Positions 53,373 to 64,000 of a DNA stretch of 64,000 nucleotides are shown piece after piece. The position numbers were made by a program, and so were the translations under genes. The stretch covers positions 25,747,255-25,811,254 of the forward strand of contig CM046008.1 of assembly GCA_025175895.1 (NCBI GenBank), read 5' to 3'. How positions within the stretch are numbered: the first letter of the stretch is position 1; every line of letters starts with the position of its first letter. Origin of the DNA: Wurfbainia villosa. Its lineage: Eukaryota > Streptophyta > Magnoliopsida > Zingiberales > Zingiberaceae. The notes below the pieces were generated by a model. The model searched no databases. It was not told the origin of the DNA and saw nothing but the letters and a program-made list of their open reading frames with translations.

Positions 53373-54129
53373 GTTTGGGATACGAAGCAGGTCAACGACC
53401 GTGAAGATTATTCGAGCTTCGTATCAGGTGAGTAATATCTACCTGGTCCGGTAGTTTTGACCAAATTCCAGTGCATGAATTTAGATATATGTTTATACTT
53501 GTTTACCTTAAATCTACTCATGTTTAATCATATGCTTGTACTTCGTTTGACCTTTGAGATATATTGTTGTTATTTCATTGATTATCTATCATGGATATGA
53601 ACTACAAACCCTATTATGTGTTAGCTTATAGATGTTCAGTAAGTACATGTGGTTAGGGTTATCGTTGTGACCTCAGATTGGGTTACTATGTTACATCACT
53701 AGGGTTAGGTGATAGTTTTGGGTTATGGAGTCGATTGTTGTATCGTACACATATTAGTTGTGGATTTAGTTGTCTGTGCTTAGATAAATGTGTGGTCGTC
53801 AGAATGTGGCCATGGACTAAAGGTCCTAGCCTGATGGTATATTCATTATGGATTGAGTGTCTGTGTATGGTTATATGGATTGTCAATAGTATCTCGCTAC
53901 AGACTAGAGGTCTTAGCGTGATTGACTGTCAGATGTGTATGACTCTTTGTGAGATAGAGAGTCTTGTGGAGTGTAGTCCTTGCATAGTTGACTTTTGGTT
54001 GACCAGGACTCCCCGTGGGATAGGGAGTGTTGCGAGGATACCTATATGGAGCTATGCATCATTACATTTGCATGCATGCTGTTGACTGGGTCTCCCTAGT
54101 GTTTGAGACGGGTCGTCAGTCATCCTGCC

Positions 54130-54440
54130 TCCCCGGCCACTCGGGGTAGTGGTAGTAGGGTTGAGGGCAGAGCATTAGATGAGTCGCACTCGACCACTAT
54201 AGACGGTGATAGTTAGAGTGGCGTGCAGTTTGTCCTATCGTGCAGCACTCAGCCACTCATGGGTAGTGGTAGTTAGAGTCGCTTGTAGCAGGGGCCCCTA
54301 GGGTGGCATATTGCTTTATGGTGGCTAGCTACCAGTCATACTACCCAACTCGGCCACTCGAGAGTAGTGGAAGCTGGAGTCGGGATAGTTGTCATTGACA
54401 TGCCACCCTGGCCACTCTGGGGTCGTGGTTGGACGTGTCC
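54130..54440 (+). repeat. hairpin array in second G LTR
   Basis: The array corresponds to 47445-47736, with stems CCACT/AGTGG and similar spacing. A few positions differ. Confidence 0.75.
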
Positions 54441-55484
54441 GCAGAAAGTGACCATGCATATGCATTGCTGATATATATGTATGCATGTATTCGATATATG
54501 TTTTACATATGCTTGTGAGATGCTGCATTTGTTTGCTGTATATGTTTGTTCATCATGATACATGCCATTTGCATATTATATACTGCTGTGTATTGAGCAT
54601 GATATATGTATTGGTCTAGACTGTTGTATGCCTTTGATTAGCATCATGTTATAGTGTGGTATGGACCGAGATGTTATTACATGTGATTATATACTGTTCA
54701 TATGTCTGAGTGTTGGTCAGGTATGGGATTGACCTTATACATTATATGGGCTATGTTATTATATATCTATTTAGGATGATATAGCTTATGGTGTTGTAGA
54801 CCGTCAGGTACGTTGGTATATTACTTCATGTTCAGTTGATCAGTTTAGTATATACATTGGGTATGACTATACTATGGTTACTTGCTATTAGATTTGGATA
54901 GGACTGTATGTCTATTGGACTCATTCTGTATACCTATAGATCTTCACATGTATACTTGTAGATCTCTTTATCCTATATGTTCATGCACTCTCTACATATT
55001 ACCCCTGAGTTTATACTCACCACCCCGGGACCCTTGGTTTCCTGTCGCCCAGGTAATAGGTAGAGGATTCCTTGGACGTTCGAAGCTCCGCCAACTGATC
55101 CCATCTCACACCGAATGGATGGAGGTTTATTTATGATTTGTTGTATTCTTGTGGATTGATGTATTCTGTATTGTTGTTTTGGGTTTTAGCCTGTATTGTT
55201 TTCGTATTTGTGATATACGAACGTATTGTATGTATTTGGCCATTGTTGTGGTTTCTATTATGATTCTTGTTGTGTCAAGTCACTCCGGAGTGCACAGTTG
55301 GGTCTTTGTATCTTGTTTTATCTGTAGTATGTTTTCGCTGTGTTTGGTATGTTGATTTCTTCATATTATATTGTTGTTGTGGGCCTACGGGCCTTGTATT
55401 AACCCGATATGTTGCCACGTACAGGGGAGATGTCGTCCGTTTGTTTTTTTGGCATGACATACTCTCGGGGCGTGACAATTTTAT

Positions 55485-55496
55485 TGGTATCAGAGC
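55485..55496 (+). other. element G primer binding site, second unit
   Basis: TGGTATCAGAGC lies seven bases after the LTR end. The offset is larger than in the copia elements here. Confidence 0.9.
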
Positions 55497-56114
55497 CCTA
55501 GGTTGCGAAGTCCATTTTCAGATTTTATTTCGTTCGGGCATCGAGTTTTGCTTTACTCGGTTTTGGTTTTGTGAGTTCTGGGATCTGGCTTTTGCAGACA
55601 TCTCTGAGCTACAAGGTTTAAGGTATGTTAACTGTATTACATATCCTTCTGTTGGCTATGCATTTAGTTGCTTATAACAGTGCATGACTTGTAGTATGTT
55701 AGTCACTATTCATAACCATGGTTTGAGTTGATCACGGGAACGACATGTTGAGGTTATTAGACATGTACGTGCTATCGAAAAGGTAAATTACCTTTGAGAG
55801 TCGACTGATACCGAGTCGGAAAGCAGGGGTTAGGTAGTCACATCTCTTGTGGAGATCAAAAAATTATGGTCTTAGGGATTTTCACTAATTATGTTAGTCA
55901 GATCATTACCTATGGGGTAATGGACTAAGCGAGTATACTATTATTGATGCAGATAGTAGAGGATTAGTTTGCGATGTATCATCGGGATTTTGATCCCTGG
56001 GTTGGTCGTTCTAGGTTGTATAACTTTGAGAGTACTTTTGAGTACTTAACTCGTGTTATACGAAGAAAGTAGAGTGGGTTGAATACTATTATCGGGATCA
56101 ACCTGATACTTGGT
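55497..56114 (+). other. element G leader and gag start, second unit
   Basis: About 620 bp absent from the first unit. No convincing frame was seen; the sequence up to 55680 resembles a gypsy leader. Confidence 0.6.
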
Positions 56115-57300
56115 GGAAGATATAGGAAATAGCCTTCGGGAAATCACACGTCACTTGGCCACGGTGTAGTGATGTTGTGAGAGAGTATTTCCCCATGTCA
56201 TTTTCTTTGACTCATCGTCGGATAATTCTTGAACTTCGGGTTGGGTGATCGTTTCGTAATGAAAGTACCATGCAGAGTCGTTAGACATGCGAGGGTTACG
56301 ACCACCTAATGGCTCGAGAATGTGATCGACATGTCTTAATCCACCCATGGTTTATTGGCTGACATCTTGATCATGATGTTTTGATCTCCTACCGGAAGTC
56401 CTTAGACCGAGTCATGTGTATAGAAATGACTCCGTAGCAAGCATTTTAAAGAGTTGGAGATTTGATAAGCAGATATTGCAAGTCAAATTATTGGAATCCG
56501 AAATCTCCAAATGTTGGATAAAAGGAGCAAGATTAAAGTCATGAGTCACGAGCGACTATTGGAGAGTTTTCCGATCATAGAAGACCGATTGCAGATTGTC
56601 AGCAGCTTCTCATGTTTATCAGCAAACTCAGAGGAAAGACTCCGAAGGGAGATTATGTGTGTGCAGTGTGGGTTACGATGAGACACAAAGCCGGATTATC
56701 CGATGGATTATTGTATCTATTTCTACTATAAGCAGCTGGTATTTACGAGGAGAGTATGTACTTTGAAGACTCAGTGGAAGATTATGGATGATGCTTTTGA
56801 GCGGACGATCCACAACCTCGGAAGCCGAGATCATGATAGAAGAATGGATTATCACATCAGCAGTGATCTACTACCTTTGATATAGTTGGAGCTCTTTGAT
56901 ACTTTCATCCGGAAGAAGTAAGTTACTCAGCAGTATCAGCTGAAGACATCTCAGAGGATTCAGACATTCAGACAACAACTGTTACCTTCCCAGACGACAG
57001 CAACTGTTACCTTCCTAGGCGTAGTTATGATTTGTTCAGAGGAGAGAGAGTATACGACGATGGTCGTATCTATGCCGTATTCTCCGGGTGCAACTATACC
57101 TTTCACAGAGATGGAGCGTGCTATGATGTTGATAGTTCTTCAGTATTTTACAGCCGGATGTGTATCCTTTGCCAGTACAACAGTGTTTACCATCTCCATT
57201 GCAGTTGTTACAGTTTGTACCTCAGTTCAGCAGTTGATTTCAGTTCCTCCATGGTAGACTTTTGCATCTACATGAGCTCAGCTATCAAGAACAGATGTTA
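56115..57300 (+). pseudogene. element G gag, second unit, degraded
   Basis: It matches 48731-49925. The eroded knuckle reads YCIYFYYKQLVFTRRVC near 56710-56760. Scattered stops. No intact gag. Confidence 0.6.
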
Positions 57301-58200
57301 GACAAGTTTACATGATTACTCGAGAAAAGATATAGTAGACCGAAGAATTGATCATTTGGAGTATTACCTTAGTTTACCCTGTGTGGTTATATTGAGAGAT
57401 ACTGATAGTTACAGGTAGTCAGGTCTAGAACATTCTTAGATAGGATTAGAAGGGTTCCTATCGACTTGTGGGTTGGTGATTTTCTCTACCGTCAGGTGAG
57501 ATGTTGATCAACAACCAAGAAGTCAAGGGATACCCTTAGTCTTTGCTAGACATACCTCTACTATACACATATCTTTACGGATAGTTAAATGGTTGAAATT
57601 GGGGTATAATTGGTATCTCGAATGTGCATATAATCTGTTAGTATTTGGATGTAGATTCGGATGAACTCCTGGGCTTGCCACTGTATGGGCAAGTGGAATA
57701 TGCGATTGATGGTGATTTCGGGAATAGTTTCGATATTGAAGACCTCATACCGCGAGATGATTTTATTGGTATCAGTGTTGCTAAACACTACGGGAGATTT
57801 ATCTGTTCCAGTATTCCTTCTGGAAAAGATCCGGAACTCTTTGTTAAAAGAGAGATGGACCTTTGAGGTTATGCATCGATTATCGATGAATGGAATGCAG
57901 TAGTTGCTGTGAATGAATATTCTTCGTTTTGGGCACCTGAGGTTACTCTAGGGTTGATTTATGATTGGAATGTTGATATTTTAGTGACTTGGTGTCATAC
58001 AATTATCATTGTCGGTGTGATGATTGAGTTATCATTAGCTTAGAGTAAAAATGATGCAGGTGTATAGAAGACAACATTTCATACTTAGTATGAGTTTTAG
58101 GAGTTGTTGATAATGTCGTTAGACCTATCGACGATTTAGTTGTTCATGGATTTGAGTAATCAAGTACTCTTGGAGAAATTTGGTGGCCAAATTTTTATTA
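57301..58200 (+). pseudogene. element G protease and RT start, second unit
   Basis: Frame 57645-57866 reads DVDSDELLGLPLYGQVE to PELFVKREMD, as in the first unit. At about 58172 the sequence jumps to that found at 51904 in the first unit. The rest of RT, RNase H and integrase is therefore missing. Confidence 0.75.
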
Positions 58201-58211
58201 GTGGGGGAGAA
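58201..58211 (+). other. polypurine tract before third G LTR
   Basis: GTGGGGGAGAA directly before TGTAAAATAC. Confidence 0.88.
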
Positions 58212-58279
58212 TGTAAAATACGAAAAAAAAAATTAATATGGATTAACCCTTTAATTAAGTGGGGTTAATTAGTGGATTA

Positions 58280-58400
58280 AATTGGGCTCAATAAGTGGAC
58301 TAATTGGGCTGGTATTGGGTTGTATTGGGCTTGGGGTATATTGGGCTTGGGTTGAAATTGGGCTTGGGCTGATTGGGCTTGAACCGGTTTGGGCTGGTCT
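58280..58400 (+). promoter_or_regulatory. TGGGCY motif array in third G LTR
   Basis: Several TTGGGCT words upstream of a TTTTAAAAGC box near 58420. Confidence 0.63.
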
Positions 58401-58674
58401 AACCAAATCGCTCGAACATCTTTTAAAAGCTTCGAACGAATCGATCTCTCGTGATTTCACCGTCTCCTCTTCTCCGCCTCGTTTATTCGCTCCGCACGAT
58501 CGTGTCATCGGGTTCCAGATCGTCAGTGACTGGCGAGAGCAGTTCGACGGCGCCACCATTTGGCTGATCTCCGACCAAGGATCAAGGGGGTGTTCGCCTG
58601 GGGAAATCCCAGCGACATTTCTTTCGCTCGACGAGACGGTGGTGCTGTCGCCGCGGCGGTGAACTACCGTGGAA

Positions 58675-59650
58675 GGTAAGGATCGATCATTTGCTTTCCC
58701 TTTCTGGTGGAGATCTTGGTTTTCGGGTTTTTTAGCTGAGATGTATGGGATGGCAGTGGTCGGAGCTGGATTGGTTCGGCGAGCATGGGAATAAGGGAGG
58801 AGCAGTGTCGGAGGATCTACCGTGTTGGTAAGTCGATCCGTTCTTTCTTTCCACTGTGCTATATTGAAATTGCTAGGTAGTTGTAGTGAGTTCTATGTGT
58901 TTGTGATGTTGGTAATCGCGGTGAATTGGTGTGGTTGTGATTCGATGGATTTTTGGTCAATTGCTAGCATGAATTAATGTTTGTTTCTCCTAGTTATTGT
59001 GGTTACAGTCGATCATTGAGATCGATCTGATAGATTGCTGTGTTCACCTTAGCGTAGCAATAGATAAGCAGATTAATCTGTGATGTTGAGCAATCGATCA
59101 AGAGTGGTATACATGGAGGTTGTTATGCACAATTAAAGGTGGAGCTGTAATCGGTTGTGGGGTGTTTGCCGATTGTTTTCTTTTGCCGTCCATGGTGTTT
59201 CAATGGATCTGTTCTTGCCGAGAGTGCCTTTTTGGCCAATTATTTTCAATGGTAGCTCATATCGTTATAGGAAGAAGGGGAGCTATGATTGGAGTGGTAT
59301 TGCTGGTTTCGGGTATTGATTTATGTTTGGTTATTACTCTTTTAATGTCTGACATGTTTTGATTTGGAGATGATCTGATCAGTAAGTGTGATATTCCTCT
59401 TGTTTTAGTGTAATTGTGATGGTGATGGAAGTGGATTTAGGTTCTGAGGAGCTATTGTTGGAAGAGATTTAATCTCGGGAAGTGGTAATTAGGTTTTCCT
59501 GTGGTTGATCTATGTAGTGTATCGGATTGGGATAATCGGGGTTCCTAACTCGTAGATGAGGAAAGGAATGTGAATATAGAAACGATGTAGTCATTAGTTT
59601 GTATGTTGGTCGGACACTTGCACTTAATCATTGTTTGCTATTATGTGCAG
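58675..59650 (+). other. candidate intron in third G LTR
   Basis: GTAAGG to TTATGTGCAG, 976 bp. Confidence 0.45.
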
Positions 59651-60424
59651 GTTTGGGATACGAAGCAGGTCCACGGTCGTGAAGATTATTTGAGCTTCGT
59701 ATCAGGTGGGTAATATCTACCTGTTTCGGTAGTTTTGACCAAATTCCAGTGCATGAATTTGGATATATGTTTATACCTGTTTACCTTAAATCCACTCATG
59801 TTTAATCATATGCTTGTATTGCCTTTGACCTTTGAGATATATTGATATTATTTCATTGATTATCTATCACGGATATGAACTACAAACCCTATTATGTGTT
59901 AGTTGATAGATGTTCAGTAAGTACATGTGGTTAGAGTTATCGTTGTGACCTCAGATTGGGTTACTGTGTTACATCACGAGGGTTAGGTGATGGTTTGGGT
60001 TATGGAGTCGATTGTTGTATCGTACACATATTAGTTGTGCATCTATGGTGGATTTAGTTGTCTGTGCTTAAATAAATGTGTGGTCGTCATTATGTGGCAA
60101 TGGACTAGACGTCCTAGTGTGATGGTATATTAATTATGGATTGTGTCTGTGTATGGTTATATGGACAGTCGATAGTATCTCGCTGCTGACTAGAGGTATT
60201 AGCATGATTGACTGTCAGATATGTATGACTCTTTGTGCGATAGAGAGAGTCTTGTAGTGTGTAGTCCTTGCATAGTTGACTTTTGGTTGACCAGGACTCC
60301 CCGTGGGATAGGGAGTGTTGCGAGGATACCTATATGGAGCTATGCATCATTACATTAACATGCATGTTGTTGACTGGGTCTCCCTTGTGGTTAAGACGGG
60401 TCGTCAGTCATCCTGCCTCCCCGG

Positions 60425-60730
60425 CCACTCGGGGTAGTGGTAGCAGGGTTGAGGGCAAAGCATTAGATGTGCTGCGCTCGACCACTATAGACGGTGGTAG
60501 CTAGAGTGGCGTGCAATTTGTCCTGTCGTGCAGCACTCGGCCACTCATGGGTAGTGGTAGCTATAGTCGCTTACAGCAGGAGCCCCTATGGTAGCATATA
60601 ACTTTATGGCGGCTAGCTACCAGTCATACTACCCAACTCGGCCACTCGAGAGTAGTGGTAGATGGAGTCGGGATAGTTGTCATTGTCGTGCCAACTTGGC
60701 CACTCTGGGGTCGTGGTTGGACGGGTCCGC
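60425..60730 (+). repeat. hairpin array in third G LTR
   Basis: CCACT/AGTGG stems at the same positions and spacing as in the other two LTRs. Confidence 0.75.
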
Positions 60731-61829
60731 AGACAGTGACCATGCATATGCATTGCTGATATATATGTATGCATGTATTCGATATATGTTTTACATATGC
60801 CTGGGAGATGCTGCATTTGTTTGCTGCATTTGTTTGTTCATCATGATACATGTCATTTGCATATTATATACTGCTGTGTGTTGAGAATGATATATGTATT
60901 GGTCCAGACTGTTGTATGTATTTGATTAGCGTCATGTTATAGTGTGGTATGGACCGGGATGTTATTACATGTGATTATATACTGTTCATATGTATGAGTG
61001 TTGGTCAAGTATGGGATTGACCTTGTATGTTATATGGGCTATGTTATTGTATATCTGTTCAGGATGATATAGCTTATGGTGTTGCAGACCATCAGGTACG
61101 TTGGTACATTACTTCATGTTCAGTTGATCAGTTTAGTATATACATTGAGTATGACTATACTGTGGTTACTTGCTATTAGATTTGGATAGGATTGTATGTC
61201 TATTGGACTCATGCTATATACCTGTAGATCTTCACATGTATACTTGTAGATCTCTTTATTCTATATGTTCATGCACTCTCTACATATTACCCCTGAGTTT
61301 ATACTCACCACCCCGGGACCCTGGGTTTCCTGTTGCCCAGGTAACAGGTAGAGGATTCCTTCGACGTTCGGAGCTCCACCAGCTGATCCCATCTCACACC
61401 GAATGGATGAAGGTTTATTTACGATTTGTTGTATTCTTGTGGATTGATGTATTCCGTATTGTTGTTTTGGGTTTTAGCCTGTATTGTTTCCGTATTTGTG
61501 ATATACGAATGTATTGTATGTATTTGGCCGTTGTTGTGGTTTCTATTATGATTCTTGTTGTGTCAAGTCACTCCGGAGTGCACAGTTGGGTGTTTGTATC
61601 TTGTTTTATCTGTAATATGTTTCTGCTGTGTTTGGTATGTTGATATCTTCATATTATATTGTTGTTGTGGGCCTACAGGCCTTGTATTAACCCGATATGT
61701 TGCCACGTACAGGGGAGATGCCGTCCGTTTGTTTTTTCGGCACGACATACTCTCGGGGCCTGACACGAATGGGACTCGTGGGTAAACAGGAAGTATAAAG
61801 ACTCAATGTCTGTGGGAAATGACATGCTA

Positions 61830-61919
61830 CCACGAATGAGTCTCGTGGGCTGACAACATATATTGATATCTAGTTATTGACTGCACACAACAACATGCTA
61901 CCACTAGTGGGTCGCGTGG
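61830..61919 (-). repeat. two LTR hairpins, 19 nt each
   Basis: CCACGA/TCGTGG at 61830-61848 and CCAC/GTGG at 61901-61919. Both are preceded on the plus strand by ACATGCTA. A weaker relative is near 62305-62330. Confidence 0.72.
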
Positions 61920-61949
61920 GCAATCGACTATCCCAGGTTGTTAAGCCTA

Positions 61950-62290
61950 GTTTATCCAATTTAAGATCCTCGATCTACAATTAAGTCCATTGAGGCGGTC
62001 AAGCAAGGGTTTCAACACCTCTAATACGAAATGTTTACCAAAGTCGATAAAGATCATCGACTTATAAATAAATACATCCACATGGTTAAGTCTACGATTC
62101 CAACCCTTCTAACATGATCGGTTATCAAGGTCGATAAAAATCACAAGTCCACTAATAAACACGGCGAGACAATTGATACTAGGGTTTCGTCCCAGCTAAC
62201 AAGAAACGCCTATCAAGGCCAATCAGAACAACCCTTCTACTAACAAGCACGACAAGAGGGTTAAACCTAAATTATATCATTTTTACCAGT
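61950..62290. repeat. degenerate tandem repeat, period about 88 bp
   Basis: Copies are anchored at about 62035 (TTACCAAAGTCGATAAAG), 62122 (TTATCAAGGTCGATAAAA) and 62210 (CTATCAAGGCCAATCAGA), with a weaker one at about 61953. Confidence 0.65.
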
Positions 62291-63499
62291 TTAATCATGC
62301 ATGTTACAACATGCTACCAAGAACAATTCTCGTGGGTACTTAAGATGTAAAGTAGCTATCTAGCTACAGACGTCATACGAATCCGATTATCACCAACCCC
62401 GAATGGATAACGCAAGAGTATAACCTTACAGTAGATTATCTCAACCATGCATGGGAGACATATTCGACCACAAATTTACAAAAGCAACCATAGAGAGACT
62501 CTACTGCAGACTCTCTCTCAACCAAGAATGGGAGATATAGTTGGCAGCCGAGATATGAACAATGTTATATACCCTCTTAGGATTAATCGCATCCTAATCA
62601 TACAACCTCTACTAGTCCGATCACCATATCAACTGAAATAGTAAATGGATAAACATATTCCAATATGCACATCCGGGTTATTACGCCTAGGGTTCCAACA
62701 CTTTTACTAATATTTCATTCCTGAGATCCGCTCCTACGGAATAACCTCATCTAAGTTATTCTATCTCTACTAATCTCCGTCATGGTATCCACCTCAATAA
62801 CACATAGCCAAATAAACACATAACACGCTGTCTAATAAATGACAGCATAGTCATACTAATGGCAATCAATAGCTGAAATTAATTAGGGTATAACTAAAGG
62901 GGTCATGCCAGAACAAAGTCAAAAAAATCCTAAATAAAGCACCAGATGCCTATATATACCCTAAACTACGTAAGCAATATAATCATGTCATCATGCCTTC
63001 TACGAATTTATCCATCTTAGTCATATTATTCAACTAGTCTAATCCTAATACTAGTCCAAAAATTAAGAGGTAAACATCTACCAATAATATCTAATCATTT
63101 ATATCACAATGATAACTAGTTACGTATAACAGTAATATCAGTTAATAACCATATGCTAATGATAAACCAGCAACCTAAAAATCTAACAGTCTAACAGATA
63201 TAAGATTAAAACAATACTAGACAAAACATGATACCACCTAAGTAAACCGCATAACCAATATAACTAATACAAATATGCACTAAATCTAGAAAAAAAATTC
63301 TCTAGAATTTATTCACTTGTTAGCCGTCTGGAGATGTCCTGTCGCCGCCAAATCCCCAAATTTACCTCGTCAATAATACCTCGAATTTTTGAAATATAAA
63401 AATTGTCGGAAATCCGTACAACTCCGAAAATACCCCAGTTAACCTGCCAAACGTGGCAAACTCTGAAAACCCAAAGACCCTAAGGATCTCGGAACCTAC

Positions 63500-63511
63500 G
63501 CTCTGATACCA
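63500..63511 (-). other. primer binding site of gypsy element K
   Basis: The minus strand reads TGGTATCAGAGC seven bases inside an LTR end, the same offset as in G. Confidence 0.85.
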
Positions 63512-63518
63512 AATAAAT

Positions 63519-64000
63519 TGTCATGCGCCAAGGGAGTCCCCGCCAGATGAAAATCCGACAGCATCTCCCCTGTACGAGTGACAATACAAATCTTGAATAC
63601 AAGGCCCACACGACCTACTATACATCGGTTAACACGACCAGAACAAAGACCATACATACATATCATAAATGGCCTCAGACCAACAACCAACATAAATAAG
63701 GAATCTACAACTTCTAGACTCACCTCTTCTGCCATCTGAGCAGGAATACACAACCAAAACAAATCGAATAAAAAGTCTACAAGGACATATCAAGTACCAC
63801 CAAAACATCTACTAACACATAATCAAACACAAATCCTAACATGTCTTCTAGTCAAAAATCGAAACCATAAGACCCATTCGACGAGGGGGATTGACAGCTA
63901 GACTCTCCTGCCAGTTTCAACCTGAAATAGATGTAAAGCAACGGGGTAAGTTCAATAAACTCAGTGGATAATAGTCAATATGCATAGAAAGCAATATCTA
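63519..64000 (-). mobile_element. gypsy element K, 5' LTR end, cut by window edge
   Basis: The plus strand starts TGTCATGC next to the primer site. Stretches such as GCATCTCCCCTGTACG and AATACAAGGCCC also occur, in complement, near the end of the G LTRs, so K is a diverged relative. The rest of the LTR lies outside the window. An open frame at 63496-63762 has no domain. Confidence 0.78.

Larger units (their letters stand above)
51942..55477 (+). repeat. element G second LTR
   Basis: The 3536-bp LTR runs from TGTAAAATATG to GCGTGACA. It is complete at both ends and adjoins a polypurine tract on the left and a primer site on the right. Read from either side, it serves as 3' LTR of the first unit and 5' LTR of the second. 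Confidence 0.92.
40263..61765 (+). mobile_element. Ty3/gypsy composite G: LTR-internal-LTR-internal-LTR, with nested F
   Basis: Three related LTRs (40263-48730, 51942-55477 and 58212-61765) alternate with two interiors (48731-51941 and 55478-58211). A single target duplication CGAAT bounds the whole array (40258-40262 and 61766-61770). No such duplication flanks the individual units. The first unit has lost its LTR end, primer site and leader; the second has lost about 1.1 kb at the 3' end of its interior. Domain order gag, protease, RT, RNase H, integrase marks it as gypsy. Its 3.5-kb LTRs recall the Tekay/Del chromoviruses. Confidence 0.9.
58212..61765 (+). repeat. element G third LTR
   Basis: The 3554-bp LTR ends GCCTGACA before CGAAT. 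Open frames inside it (for example 61170-61643) recur in the other LTRs only with broken ends, so they are not treated as genes. Confidence 0.92.
61771..63499 (-). other. continuation of gypsy LTR (H) and unassigned sequence
   Basis: The first part resumes the H LTR: GGGACTCGTGG completes a hairpin whose left arm is at 40255-40260. Further hairpins are at 61830-61848 and 61901-61919. From about 62340 the sequence is A/T-rich with no recognisable feature. The far end of the H LTR could not be placed. By position the last part before 63500 should be the leader of element K. Confidence 0.55.

Noticed and set aside
63496..63762. 88-residue minus-strand frame at the right edge
   Set aside because: It covers the LTR end and primer region of K and has no domain.

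Overview
The window is repeat-rich nuclear DNA from a flowering plant, taken up almost entirely by nested LTR retrotransposons. No host gene, rRNA, tRNA or CRISPR array was recognised. The plant assignment rests on initiator-Met-tRNA primer sites (TGGTATCAGAGC), plant-type Ty1/copia and Ty3/gypsy domains, plant TATA boxes, telo-box and TGGGCY promoter motifs, and a CACTA-type DNA transposon. The species cannot be read from the sequence. Elements are named A to K here for convenience.

Layout. The oldest layer is degenerate minus-strand Ty3/gypsy sequence (H): a 3' LTR piece and integrase tail at 1-1353, an RNase H scrap at 18225-18324, RT/RNase H at 27192-28420, and LTR sequence at 28421-28999, 40229-40262 and from 61771 on. 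It is interrupted by four insertions, each with a 5-bp target duplication. A is copia, minus, 1359-18219 (ATAAC). E is copia, minus, 18330-27186 (CCCCG). C is copia, plus, same family as A, 29000-40223 (CTCAG). G is a gypsy composite, plus, 40263-61765 (CGAAT). A third layer sits inside these: B (Sirevirus-like copia, minus, 4798-12953, ACTTT) splits the reverse transcriptase of A; D (CACTA-like, 35250-37782, TGT) splits the RNase H of C; F (gag-only copia, plus, 41738-46712, GATTA) splits the first LTR of G. Another gypsy LTR (K, minus) runs off the right edge from 63519.

How the parts work together. B, E, A and C carry the copia order gag, protease, integrase, RT, RNase H. B is closest to intact: its frame is broken by two in-frame stops, one frameshift in RNase H and one near the gag start. 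E has long open stretches with several breaks. A and C are heavily mutated. F keeps LTRs, primer site, polypurine tract and a damaged gag but no pol, so it could only move by borrowing enzymes. G is LTR-internal-LTR-internal-LTR inside one pair of target duplications; its 3.5-kb LTRs carry TGGGCY-rich upstream regions, a conserved candidate intron and an array of small hairpins.

Most interesting. (1) The A/C leader holds three inverted-repeat-bounded copies of a CCCCATCG motif plus a perfect 12-bp palindrome, a layout reminiscent of retroviral packaging and dimerisation signals. (2) The gypsy LTR hairpins use different but self-complementary stems in two subfamilies. (3) A block of about 70 bp is shared, in sense, between the leader of E and the 3' region of F. 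(4) Palindrome (GATCG) clusters upstream of the TATA box in B and F are hypervariable between LTRs that otherwise match closely.
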